This document shows, piece by piece, positions 8,738 through 17,924 of a stretch of DNA of 64,000 nucleotides. The number at the start of each line of letters is the position of its first letter. The first letter of the stretch is position 1. Source of the stretch: Trichormus_B sp936914905 (GTDB lineage Bacteria > Cyanobacteriota > Cyanobacteriia > Cyanobacteriales > Nostocaceae); assembly GCF_039871975.1 (NCBI RefSeq), contig NZ_JBDPLL010000001.1. One strand, given 5' to 3'. The notes beneath the pieces were generated by a model. The model searched no databases, had not been told where the DNA came from, and saw only the letters and a list, made by a program, of their open reading frames with translations. The translations under genes were made by a program, and so were the position numbers.

Positions 8738-9931
8738 GTGACTAATCTGTTAGCTTTAGAGTCCCTAAAACAAGGTCACTGGTTCAAGTTGATTTGTGGA
8801 GCCAGTTTCCAACATCTACCTGCGGTTAGAACTTTAACCTTAGCCTACACTTTGGCTGGTGCTGACTGCATAGACGTGGCAGCTGATCCAGCGGTAGTTG
8901 TAGCCACTCGAGCAGGTTTACAAGCAGCTAAGGATCTGGCTAGGGAAGCTCAAAAGCAAGGCTTTGGTTTTAAAGGTGATTTGCCTTTACTCATGGTCAG
9001 CCTCAACGACGGAGAAGATCCGCACTTTAGAAAAGCAGAATTTAATGCTAGTAGTTGTCCCGTAGATTGCCCTAGACCCTGTGAAAAAATTTGTCCAACA
9101 CAAGCTATTGTGTTTAACAATATAAAAGATAGCTTTTCAGGAATTATTGCCGAAAAATGTTATGGTTGTGGTCGTTGCATTCCAGTTTGTCCTTATAAGC
9201 TGATAAATACAGCATCTTATATATTAACTCCGGAAGCGATAGCACCATTGATCATGTCAACGGGAATAGATGCCATAGAAATTCATACAAAAGTAGGGCG
9301 TTTGGCAGAATTCCAGCGTTTGTGGGTAGCGATCGCTCCTTGGGCAGATAAATTAAAGTTAATAGCTATCAGCTGTAACGATGGTGAAGGGCTGATTGAT
9401 TATCTCAAAGCAATTTATGACCTGATCATCCCCCATCCCCAAATTCTAATTTGGCAAACAGACGGGCGCTCTATGAGTGGTGATATCGGCGATGGCACTA
9501 CTATAGCAGCAGTAAAACTAGGGCAAAAAGTTTTGGCGGCAAATCTACCAGGATATGTGCAGTTAGCAGGGGGTACTAATAGATACACTGTTCCTAAATT
9601 AAAGTCCATTGGATTGCTGAAAGAGGCAGGGGAGTATGAAGCAAGGGGTAGGGAGCAGCGGGCAGGGAGTAGCCGACAGGGAGCAGTTGGTAAGGGGGAA
9701 AATACCTCTGCTCTGCAACGCCAGTCGCCTGCCTTTATATCCGGTGTTGCTTACGGTAGCTATGCCCGTGTATTGCTGTCACCGATTCTTGAACAGTTAG
9801 AAAATTTAGAAAATAAGGAGGTGATTACCACGAGTGTCAAAGCAAATCTACGCCTCGAAGATGAACCGGAACTACTATGGCAAGCTGTGAAACTTGCTCA
9901 TTCTCTCGTTTCCCAGATTAAGTCACAGTAA
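8738..9931 (+). CDS. ldpA: Light-dependent period protein LdpA (iron-sulfur clock input)
   Basis: LdpA is a cyanobacterial iron-sulfur protein that passes cellular redox and light information to the Kai circadian clock. The 397-residue frame starts with GTG (8738). The centre has ferredoxin-like cysteine clusters: CPVDCPRPCEKICP near residue 107 and CYGCGRCIPVCP near residue 141. Both sets are complete, so two 4Fe-4S clusters are plausible. Residues about 298-325 (ARGREQRAGSSRQG and following) are low-complexity, polar and encoded by repeat-like gggagcag DNA, which looks like an in-frame repeat insertion in a linker. The Ycf45-like gene starts 59 bp downstream on the same strand. Confidence 0.9.
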   Translation: MTNLLALESLKQGHWFKLICGASFQHLPAVRTLTLAYTLAGADCIDVAADPAVVVATRAGLQAAKDLAREAQKQGFGFKGDLPLLMVSLNDGEDPHFRKAEFNASSCPVDCPRPCEKICPTQAIVFNNIKDSFSGIIAEKCYGCGRCIPVCPYKLINTASYILTPEAIAPLIMSTGIDAIEIHTKVGRLAEFQRLWVAIAPWADKLKLIAISCNDGEGLIDYLKAIYDLIIPHPQILIWQTDGRSMSGDIGDGTTIAAVKLGQKVLAANLPGYVQLAGGTNRYTVPKLKSIGLLKEAGEYEARGREQRAGSSRQGAVGKGENTSALQRQSPAFISGVAYGSYARVLLSPILEQLENLENKEVITTSVKANLRLEDEPELLWQAVKLAHSLVSQIKSQ

Positions 9932-9990
9932 GAGCATTCATTGCTCATTTGTTATCTCTCACAACGTCACCATCTCTCACCATAGAAAGC

Positions 9991-11727
9991 ATGACGATTA
10001 CAGACGATCTCCAAAAGTTACTGGACATTTTGCCCCAAGACCTGCGGCAAGAACTAGAAAATCATCCCAAAAGAGATTATCTAGTGGAAGTGGTCTTGGA
10101 CTTAGGTCGTCGCCCAGAAGCTCGGTTTCCCCATGCAGCTGAGTATCTGAGCGAAACCCCCGTCACTCAAGCACAAATAGATGATTGCATTCAACGCGTC
10201 GGAACCTTTGGTGGAGATAATCGGGCAGGAATTGAGCAAACTTTACATCGCATCAGTGCTATCCGTAACCGCACAGGCAAAATTATTGGTTTAACTTGTC
10301 GTGTCGGCCGGGCGGTATTTGGCACAATTGGCATGATCCGCGATTTGGTAGAAACCGGCAAATCCATTCTCATCTTAGGTCGTCCTGGTGTGGGTAAAAC
10401 CACCGCTTTACGGGAAATTGCCCGTGTATTGGCAGATGATTTAAGTAAACGAGTGGTGATCATTGACACTTCTAATGAAATCGCTGGTGATGGTGATATA
10501 GCTCACCCTGCCATTGGCCGCGCTCGCCGGATGCAAGTAGCAAAGCCTGAATTACAACATCAAGTGATGATTGAGGCAGTGGAAAACCACATGCCGGAGG
10601 TGATTGTCATTGATGAAATCGGCACAGAATTAGAAGCTTTAGCAGCCCGTACAATTGCAGAGAGAGGTGTACAATTAGTTGGTACTGCTCACGGAAACCA
10701 AATTGAAAACCTGATCAAAAATCCCACGCTGTCTGATTTGGTGGGGGGTATTCAGGCAGTGACGCTGGGAGATGACGAAGCGAGACGACGCGGTTCACAA
10801 AAGACCGTCTTGGAACGTAAAGCTCCACCTACCTTTGAGATTGCTATGGAAATGATGGAACGGCAACGCTGGGTAGTGCATGAAAGTGTAGCTGATACAG
10901 TAGATACTCTGTTAAGAGGTCGTCAAGCTAACCCACAAACACGAAGTGTGGATGAAAATGGCAAAGTGGCGATTACCAGACAATTATCTGTGGTTCAGGG
11001 TCGTGGAGGTAACTTAGCTAGTGAGGAAGAATCTTTTCCCGCTGTGAAGCAGGTTAATGGTTGGCGTAGTTCTGGTCAGATGGTGGCTCTACCAGCTTTA
11101 TCTCTAGAACGGGAACGGGTGACAGGACGCAGTGAGTTTGACCGCTTGCTGGATGAATCTTTTAACTATTCTGAAAGTATTGATTTTAGTCATACTAAAT
11201 CAGCCGGTCCAAACGGGGAAGATTTGCCTTTGCATATTTATCCCTATGGGGTGAGTCGTCACCAACTGGAACAGGTAATTAGTGTGTTAACTTTACCTGT
11301 GGTATTGACAAAAAATATAGATAGTGCTGATGCAATTTTAGCGTTGCGATCGCACGTCAAAAACCACGCTAAATTAAGGCAAATGGCCAAGGCTCGTCAT
11401 GTACCAATTCATGTGATTAAGTCCAGCACCATACCCCAAATTACTCGCGGTTTGCGGCGGTTGCTGAATATTGATGATCCAGAAATCGGCGATGACCGAG
11501 AATTACAACTATTACTGCATAGTGGGAGTGATGACGAAATAGACGCTTTGGAAGAAGCCAGACTTGCAGTTGAGCAAATTGTCATTCCTAAAGGTCAACC
11601 TGTGGAGTTATTACCCCGTTCTCCGCAAGTAAGAAAAATGCAGCATGAGTTGGTAGAACATTATCGGCTCAAGTCCAATAGTTTTGGGGAAGAACCAAAC
11701 CGGCGGTTAAGAATTTATCCGGCGTAA
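9991..11727 (+). CDS. Ycf45-like AAA ATPase with C-terminal R3H domain
   Basis: A 578-residue protein of the family found in cyanobacteria and as plastid Ycf45, related to the SpoIIIAA ATPases. Residues 125-300 hold the nucleotide-binding domain, with Walker A GRPGVGKTT near 129 and Walker B EVIVIDEIG near 196. The middle part is less conserved. The C-terminus (LLPRSPQVRKMQHELVEHYR) is an R3H-type single-stranded nucleic acid-binding domain. The ATG at 9991 is preferred: the open frame reaches 9949 only through a weak non-ATG start. Its role is not established, although nucleic-acid-associated ATPase activity is the natural inference. It probably shares a transcript with ldpA. Confidence 0.88.
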   Translation: MTITDDLQKLLDILPQDLRQELENHPKRDYLVEVVLDLGRRPEARFPHAAEYLSETPVTQAQIDDCIQRVGTFGGDNRAGIEQTLHRISAIRNRTGKIIGLTCRVGRAVFGTIGMIRDLVETGKSILILGRPGVGKTTALREIARVLADDLSKRVVIIDTSNEIAGDGDIAHPAIGRARRMQVAKPELQHQVMIEAVENHMPEVIVIDEIGTELEALAARTIAERGVQLVGTAHGNQIENLIKNPTLSDLVGGIQAVTLGDDEARRRGSQKTVLERKAPPTFEIAMEMMERQRWVVHESVADTVDTLLRGRQANPQTRSVDENGKVAITRQLSVVQGRGGNLASEEESFPAVKQVNGWRSSGQMVALPALSLERERVTGRSEFDRLLDESFNYSESIDFSHTKSAGPNGEDLPLHIYPYGVSRHQLEQVISVLTLPVVLTKNIDSADAILALRSHVKNHAKLRQMAKARHVPIHVIKSSTIPQITRGLRRLLNIDDPEIGDDRELQLLLHSGSDDEIDALEEARLAVEQIVIPKGQPVELLPRSPQVRKMQHELVEHYRLKSNSFGEEPNRRLRIYPA

Positions 11728-11833
11728 CTCTGGGTCGGTTATCACTTATTAAGTGGGAAAAGGCAAAAGGCAACAGGCAACAGGCAGGAAGTAATAGGTT
11801 ATTCTCCCCCTGCCTCCTCTGCCTCCCCACACC

Positions 11834-12495
11834 TTACCCTCTACCCCCTTTTTTCTGACTGTCTACCACCTTTAATAAACTTCGCAACATAAAATAAGCA
11901 GAGGTACCCCCTGGATCTTGATGTCCCACACTGCGATCACCTAAATAACTAGCTCTTCCCTTTTTTGCTACCATGGGTATGGTTTCCTGTAAACCTTGTT
12001 CAGAAGCCGAAACCGCTACCCGCAAAGCTTCCAGCGTTCCCATACCTTCCTTGACAGCTTGCTCAAAAGCCACCACAGCTGGAGACAACACATCTAATAT
12101 TGTTTTATCTCCCAACTGTGCCTTACCACGTTCAATTACACCATCTAAACCAGATTGGAGAACCTTCAGCATATCTTCTTCACTTAATTCCTTTTTACCA
12201 GCCGTTGCGGAACTAGCTCTTAAAAACCAAGTTCCATACAAAGGACCACTAGCACCACCAACGCTGGAAATCAAAGTCATGCTGACGGTTTTGAAAATGG
12301 TGCTGATCTCTTTATCAACAAAACTAGGTAGCAGATTGCTGACCTTTTTAAAACCTCTCTCCATATTGATACCATATTGATACCATGATCAGCATCACCT
12401 ATGGCTGCATCTAATTCTGTCAACTCTTCCTTGTGATGTTCAATGACAGAAGCAAATACTTATATCTATTGAATTATCTGCACCTGAGTAACCAT
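11834..12495 (-). pseudogene. dhaL: Dihydroxyacetone kinase subunit DhaL, broken
   Basis: DhaL is the ADP-binding subunit of dihydroxyacetone kinase. The minus-strand start is an ATG at 12495, giving MVTQVQIIQ, then two in-frame stops before VFASVIEHHKEEL. The ADP-binding motif DAAIGDADHGINM is followed by a frameshift caused by a perfect 11-bp tandem duplication (ccatattgata twice, 12361-12382). Deleting one unit restores NMERGFKKV, which begins the long intact stretch 12364-11834. The remainder carries SSVGGASGPLYGT and GDRSVGHQDPG. Three independent lesions make it a pseudogene, though the downstream piece is still a long open frame. It starts 2 bp after the dhaK stop. Confidence 0.9.
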
Positions 12496-12497
12496 TT

Positions 12498-13591
12498 CAT
12501 ACTCCCCAGGGTAAACTTGCTGTTTTTACTGGTGCATCCCATAACCGCAGTGTCTCGTCATCTAACTTCAGCAGTGTGATGGAGCAACCTTGCATTTCTA
12601 ATGATGTCATGTAGGGTCCAATTAGATTTCGCACTATTTACAGTCCTTCCTGTTCACAGATTTCTGCTAGTTTACGGTAGACAAGATACAATTCAGAAAT
12701 GGGAGTACCTCCCATACTGTTAACATAAGCTAAGAGGTGATCGCCTTTTTGCAGGGGTTTATTTAACAGTTCCACATCAACCCATCCCTCTTGAGCTTCA
12801 TCCCACTCTCGCACTGTGCGACTATAGTCAATATTATCAATGAGCGATGCCTGGGACGGGCAAAGCCAACGCACTAAAATCTCTGTAATCTCATCCCCTA
12901 ATTTCATAGAAACCCTTTCTCTTCCTGGTTCTCCATGAATACCAGTTCCCAATTCTATCTCATTATCCCCCAAAGCAAAAGTCGGCGTACCCTTTACCGG
13001 GACTGTACAAGAACTCAACGCCACACCTAGACTGCGTCCATGCAGATTTACCTTTCTACACAAATTTGCTAACTGCTGCAAATCATAACCCTGTTCCGCA
13101 GCCGCTCCACAAATTTTTTCCGCCAGCACCGTTATTCCTACACCTCTTATTCCTTAGGTGTACAAACTATCTTTAACTGCCACATCATCATCAATAATAA
13201 TATTTAACGTCCAGATACCTTCACTTCTGGCTAACTCCGTCGCCATTTCAAAATTCATCAAATCGCCACTATAATTTTTAACGATATAAAGAATACCAGC
13301 AGCACCATCTACCTGCTGTACTGCGACTAACATTTGGTCAGGAGTCGGTGAAGTAAAAACTTCACCAGGACAAGCAGCATAAAGCATTCCCATCCCGACA
13401 AAACCCACATGCATAGGTTCATGACCACTTCCACCACCAGAAATAATTGCTACCTTTCCCTGTACAGGTGCATCAGTTCGATAGACAAAAGTAGGCTCAT
13501 AATTTACCTTAATTAAATCAGTATGAGCCACAGCCATTCCTGCTAGACTTTCCTTGACAAAGTCTTGTGGTTGATTAATCAGCTTTTTTAT
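12498..13591 (-). pseudogene. dhaK: Dihydroxyacetone kinase subunit DhaK, broken
   Basis: DhaK binds dihydroxyacetone covalently through a histidine. The N-terminal sequence KKLINQPQDFVKESLAGMA is intact but the expected start codon reads ATA at 13591-13589. The substrate region GGGSGHEPMHVGFVG is present. In-frame stops interrupt the frame at 13154-13156 (after KDSLYT, where the family has Gln) and at 12638-12640 (after EQEGL). The sequence then continues to a natural C-terminus, RLWDAPVKTASLPWGV. All three lesions are point changes in one frame, so the decay looks recent. It lies just upstream of the dhaL pseudogene, with the operon order kept. Confidence 0.92.
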
Positions 13592-13769
13592 GATTTATGT
13601 TTGCAAAGGTTATAAAACTGATAATAAACGCTCACAGCACCAAATTTCCGCATTTTTGCTTATGAGAGAAACAGGGAATTAATTCAAAATTCAAAATTAG
13701 CTACGCCAACAAAATGTAAAATTGTTGACTCTTGTCTTTTGCCTTTTGCCTCGTGCTTTCTGTCACCTA

Positions 13770-14306
13770 TCACCTATCACCTGCTACAACATTATTCAGT
13801 TTCAGAAAACTATCAAAAGCATACCAAGCTAAAACATACCAAGGAATTACTTCAAATTGCAGACCTTTAACAATTAATTGTCTCATAGCTAGGATACTGA
13901 GTCCACAGGGAAACAGGAAACGTAAATCCACAGCACCATCTGTAGCACGTTCAACCCGTTGGTTCAAGTCAATTACTACATTAGATATACTTGTTGCTGC
14001 TTCAGTTTTCCCTTGGATAATAGCTGCGAAAATTATCCCTATATCACGCAGTGTAGCTGAAATTTCTCCTACAGTGCCAGTCTGACCATCATGATTGATG
14101 AGAATACTACCGTGATGGATATTAGTTCTGACTTGAGTAATGTGAGGTTGTGCAGTTAAAAAATTGGCGATATGTTGTATTTTCTCAGCTTGGCGATTTC
14201 CAGGAGCAATTCTTAATCTTAGCCTTCCTGGGGTATCACTGATAATTTTTGTGGCTATAGGATTAAAAGATGTATTTAGACTTGTTCTTTCCGTAATCTG
14301 TGGCAT
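13770..14306 (-). CDS. HMA2-domain membrane protein
   Basis: I use the ATG at 14306 (MPQITERTS), giving 178 residues; a longer non-ATG extension is less likely. The sequence SDTPGRLRLRIAPGNR near residue 20, followed by a ferredoxin-like fold (VRTNIHHGSILINHDG), matches the HMA2 type found in cyanobacteria, related to heavy-metal-associated domains but lacking the CxxC metal site. The C-terminal half has hydrophobic stretches around LRFLFPCGLSILAM and FEVIPWYVLAWYAF that could form one or two membrane helices. It belongs to a minus-strand trio with the DUF5132 gene and a second HMA2-type gene upstream. In other Nostocales such trios sit near cation-transport ATPases; none is visible here. Confidence 0.78.
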   Translation of the reverse strand: MPQITERTSLNTSFNPIATKIISDTPGRLRLRIAPGNRQAEKIQHIANFLTAQPHITQVRTNIHHGSILINHDGQTGTVGEISATLRDIGIIFAAIIQGKTEAATSISNVVIDLNQRVERATDGAVDLRFLFPCGLSILAMRQLIVKGLQFEVIPWYVLAWYAFDSFLKLNNVVAGDR

Positions 14307-14633
14307 AATTAAAACCTTGAATATTAAAAATTTCAATGATAATTTAAACGGACTGGAAGGCAATATTTATGGAGTAGGGATAAAGCTCAATGCTAAACCC
14401 CTACATAACCCAAATTGCTAGTTATAACAACCGATAAGGTACACACAAAGTGACTTTCAAACGTGTCACCTGTTACCTGTCACCTGCTATATAACCCTCT
14501 TTTAGAGTAAGTATTCCGCTATCAGTCATCAGCAGTCAGCTTTTTCAGGCTAACGCCAAAAATACCTATTTGATAATTAACCAATTTCTCAAATATTCTG
14601 ATTCCTGACTCCTGACTCCTAAATTCTTACATT

Positions 14634-14927
14634 TTATGCACCATTACCAGATTGACTTTCAGCAGCTTTAAATGCTGGTGTGTTTTGTTCTTCAGCTATT
14701 TCGGCTCTAGCTTCAGCTACAATATCTTCCCAAGTTTCACCCAATTCAGCAAAGGCTCCCTTGCTTTTCTCATAAGCAACAAGTCCATTTTTGATGATTG
14801 ATTTAGCTATCGGTTTACCAATTCCTGCAACAACAGGGATTACCACAGGAGCTAATAAAACTGCACCTATCCCAGCTATAATTCCAGGTGCGCCGGCATC
14901 TTCTATGAAATCAGTAATTTTTGCCAT
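14634..14927 (-). CDS. DUF5132 family small membrane protein
   Basis: The ATG at 14927 gives MAKITDFIEDAGAPGIIAGI and 97 residues. A long hydrophobic stretch (residues 13-40, rich in Ala, Gly, Val and Pro) is followed by a charged helical tail with EAGETW-like acidic residues. This pattern matches the DUF5132 family as I know it. The role is unknown. It lies between two HMA2-type genes on the same strand, about 330 bp downstream of the one at 14306 and 260 bp past the next, so joint function in a membrane metal-handling complex is an inference from context only. Confidence 0.75.
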   Translation of the reverse strand: MAKITDFIEDAGAPGIIAGIGAVLLAPVVIPVVAGIGKPIAKSIIKNGLVAYEKSKGAFAELGETWEDIVAEARAEIAEEQNTPAFKAAESQSGNGA

Positions 14928-15186
14928 AATTAAATCAACCTCCAATTTATTGGAGAAGGTCACATAAGCTTTTTAGCTTACTCTAATTTTTATTGTTATA
15001 TCATCTAGCTGTTGGTAGATGTTTTGAAATGTACAGGAGGAGTTAGGAGTAAAACTCTCTTGCTGTCTTCTCTCTTGCTGTCTTGGTGTCAATTTAGATT
15101 CTATACCTCATTTATCTGCGATCTGCTGTATAGGAATAGGAAGTCGATTTGATTTCTGTATTTCTTAACACTGCTTGAGCCCTTCA

Positions 15187-15822
15187 TTATAAAGGTAGAT
15201 TTGCCATGAAATTTAGGGAATAAGACAGTGATGCAGGTTTTAAACTAGTCCATACATTGGAAGTTTTTGGTGGAAGTTCTAAATGATTAATGTCTGTTAT
15301 AGCTATTTCTGAAATAGGAGGATATATAGATGGATTTTGTTGTAAAGCTAACTCCATTATTTCCAGCAAATGGAATATGCTAATTCCCGGATATTCGTAT
15401 GCGATTACTATTGATGAAGCACGGCTATTAACACGCAGATTAGTAATTTTATTATGGGCTTTTAGTAAGGTTTCTAACCTCTGTGTATAGGCAGAATCTT
15501 GAGCAATTAGGGGTATATAAAATCGAATCCTTCCTGGAATTGTATGGACTATATTATAAGCAATTTGAGTATTATATTTTCTATCTATATCTGGGATAGG
15601 TTTAATTTTTTCTTCTGACAAAAATTCCGGTTCTAAACAGTTAATCACCCTGCGCGTAGCATCTGCCGTTAGCATGTAAACTGGAATTGCGGCTAAACCA
15701 TGTATTCCGATTCTCCCTGTGACGGCTAACCCTGTCAGCAAGGGAATTAAATCAAGAGATTGCTTCTTCCAAAAATCCAGAGATTTCCATTCCGCAAAGG
15801 CATCTTGTTTACCAGTATTCAT
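15187..15822 (-). CDS. Second HMA2-type membrane protein
   Basis: The ATG at 15822 (MNTGKQDAF) gives 211 residues. An N-terminal hydrophobic region (SLDLIPLLTGLAVTGRIGIH through LAAIPVYMLT, residues 24-55) is followed by an HMA2-like domain with VHTIPGRIRFYIPLIA near residue 93 and LRVNSRASSIVIAYEYPG near 130. The order (membrane, then HMA2) is reversed relative to the gene at 13770-14306. No CxxC metal-binding pair is seen. It is first of the minus-strand trio and is intact. The function is unknown, with a role at the membrane the only safe inference. Confidence 0.72.
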   Translation of the reverse strand: MNTGKQDAFAEWKSLDFWKKQSLDLIPLLTGLAVTGRIGIHGLAAIPVYMLTADATRRVINCLEPEFLSEEKIKPIPDIDRKYNTQIAYNIVHTIPGRIRFYIPLIAQDSAYTQRLETLLKAHNKITNLRVNSRASSIVIAYEYPGISIFHLLEIMELALQQNPSIYPPISEIAITDINHLELPPKTSNVWTSLKPASLSYSLNFMANLPL

Positions 15823-15917
15823 TGATCTAAAATAGGTACACAAAACTAGAAGTTAATTCAGGTTAAATATAACTTCTAGTTTTGGTGTTAAGCCTCAGTC
15901 TTGAGAGCTATTTTAGT

Positions 15918-16451
15918 TTAAGTATTGTTAAGTACCCGTTGTTGATATTCGGCCTCAGTCATTAGTTCTTCAGTAGATTCTACCCTATCTAAAAATACTT
16001 TTCCTTCCAAATGATCATACTCATGTTGAAAAATTCGAGCAATAAAATCTGTTAAATCTTGTTTTTGTATCTTCCCATTTCGGTCATTATACTCAATTTC
16101 AATTTTCTGATATCTAGGAACTAACCCCCTAATTCCAGGCACACTTAAACAACCTTCCCAACCTTTGATAACTTCAGTTGAATAAGCAATAATTTTTGGA
16201 TTAATCATTGCTGTTGGTTTCATTTCTGGTGCATCGGGATATCTGGTATTAGGACGGGAAGCAACAATAAATAAACGATAAGATTCTGCCACTTGAGGTG
16301 CAGCAATTCCCACACTATTAGCTTGAAAAATAGTAAATATTAAATTATCAATGAGTTTCTGAATATGCTCATCTTGAATGTTGTCTACCCAAGCTGCTTT
16401 TTGGACTAACATCGGATTGCCTAATTGAATAATTGGTACGGATTCATTCAT
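15918..16451 (-). CDS. def: Peptide deformylase
   Basis: Removes the N-formyl group from new proteins using a metal ion. All three signature motifs are present: GIAAPQV near residue 45 (usually GLAAPQ), EGCLSVPG near residue 99 and HEYDHLEG near residue 141, which supply the Gln, Cys and two His plus catalytic Glu. The ATG at 16451 (MNESVPIIQ) gives 177 residues. A second in-frame ATG lies four codons upstream (16463), and both are possible starts. It is followed at a short distance by the HMA2 trio and preceded by the Deg protease gene on the same strand. It appears intact. Confidence 0.93.
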   Translation of the reverse strand: MNESVPIIQLGNPMLVQKAAWVDNIQDEHIQKLIDNLIFTIFQANSVGIAAPQVAESYRLFIVASRPNTRYPDAPEMKPTAMINPKIIAYSTEVIKGWEGCLSVPGIRGLVPRYQKIEIEYNDRNGKIQKQDLTDFIARIFQHEYDHLEGKVFLDRVESTEELMTEAEYQQRVLNNT

Positions 16452-16509
16452 GAGAAACACCATTTATTTAAGTATTAATTGACGCTAACTTAACAATTAT
16501 TTAAAGAAA

Positions 16510-17772
16510 TCAATTCTCAGAACGCACTGGTAAAGGAGCAGGACTGACTGTTAGTTGAACAGTTCTTCCCTGACGGTCTACTTGGACTTTAAGAGGAGTA
16601 CCAATCTGACTATTTTCCACTCGTTTTTGTACTTCATCGACCTTGCTAACAGGTTGATTATTAATGGTTTTTATCACATCCCCTGGTTTGAGTCCACCAA
16701 TTGCGGCTGGTGATTCAGAAACAATTCTCACTAACAAAACTCCTTGATCTGCAACCAAATTTACTCTATTACCAGATCTACGAATTATTTTTTCCTTGAG
16801 TTCTGGTGTTAGCGTCACCATTTGTACTCCCAAATAAGGATGATCCACCCTACCTTTGCTAATTAATTCTTGGGAAATTTTTTGCACCGTATTAATAGGA
16901 ATTGCAAAGCCTAAACCTTGAGCGCCTTGGATAATAGCTGTGTTCATTCCTATCACTTTACCACGAGCATTTAGTAGTGGACCACCAGAGTTTCCAGGAT
17001 TAATTGCTGCATCTGTTTGTAAATAATCAACCCGCTTATCACTAGCACCAATAGCACTACTAGAACGGTCTGTAGCACTAAGAATTCCCGAAGTTACAGT
17101 ATTGTTTAGACCCAAAGGATTACCAATTGCAATTACGGCTTCTCCTGGTTGCAAGGTATTGGAATTTCCTAGAGCTAAAATTGGTAAATTCTTAGCATTA
17201 ATTTGAATTACTGCTACATCTGTAACCGGGTCTTCTCCCAAGACTTTACCATCAAAAGTCCGTCCATCTTTGAGTGTAACTGTAACTTTATCTGCGCCAT
17301 CTACGACATGAGAATTAGTCAAAATTTGCCCAGAGGAATTAATAATAAATCCAGAACCGCTACCCCTTTCTACTCTTTGTCTTTCTTGGGGAATTCTGTC
17401 ACCAAAAAATCTGCGGAAAAATGGATCGGAAAATTCATCTGGTACTTGAGATGTAATGGTTCTGGCAGAATCAATACGAACAACAGCACCTCCCACTTTT
17501 TGTACTACTTCGACTACAAAGTTAGGATCGCCGGAGGATGCGATGATGGCAGGAGGCATAATTACCGAAGTGGGAGCAGTAGTTTTTTGGACTTCAGCAA
17601 GCCTCTGTTCTGATTCTAAGGTTCTGCTATTCAGGTTAGAGCAGCCACTAAGAACCACCGCTGCTAACCCAGTGATTAACATCCACCCTTTTCTTTTAGC
17701 TCGTATACAGGGGAGCAAAAACCTGGTATCAATATTTTTGGATGCTAGGTGATGATTATAAATCTTCATCAT
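16510..17772 (-). CDS. Deg/HtrA-family serine protease, lipoprotein type
   Basis: A periplasmic or membrane-bound quality-control protease of the HhoA/HhoB/HtrA group. A hydrophobic segment (WMLITGLAAVVLSGC, residues 30-44) ends in a lipobox LSGC, suggesting lipid anchoring. The trypsin-like domain has the complete triad: His in TNSHVVDG, Asp in DPVTDVAV and Ser in NPGNSGGPL. One PDZ domain follows (GVLLVRIVSESPAAIGGLKPGDVI). At 420 residues with a single PDZ it fits the cyanobacterial family. Cyanobacteria have three paralogues and I cannot assign which. The gene lies divergent to the dnaA pseudogene, with about 150 bp between their starts. Confidence 0.93.
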   Translation of the reverse strand: MMKIYNHHLASKNIDTRFLLPCIRAKRKGWMLITGLAAVVLSGCSNLNSRTLESEQRLAEVQKTTAPTSVIMPPAIIASSGDPNFVVEVVQKVGGAVVRIDSARTITSQVPDEFSDPFFRRFFGDRIPQERQRVERGSGSGFIINSSGQILTNSHVVDGADKVTVTLKDGRTFDGKVLGEDPVTDVAVIQINAKNLPILALGNSNTLQPGEAVIAIGNPLGLNNTVTSGILSATDRSSSAIGASDKRVDYLQTDAAINPGNSGGPLLNARGKVIGMNTAIIQGAQGLGFAIPINTVQKISQELISKGRVDHPYLGVQMVTLTPELKEKIIRRSGNRVNLVADQGVLLVRIVSESPAAIGGLKPGDVIKTINNQPVSKVDEVQKRVENSQIGTPLKVQVDRQGRTVQLTVSPAPLPVRSEN

Positions 17773-17924
17773 GTACTTATTCTCCGTGTTAGTCGCTAAG
17801 TGATAGGATATTACCTACCTGGTCTTAACCAGAATGATTACAATTTAAAGTTAAACTATTACTTGTTAAACTATTACTTGCTTATATCTTCCATTGTGGC
17901 TATTAGCAGCAAAGGTGGTAAATA

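Noticed and set aside
9894..10142. Plus-strand 82-codon frame across the ldpA end
   Set aside because: It overlaps ldpA and the Ycf45-like gene in another frame and is Ser/Arg-rich, a typical shadow.
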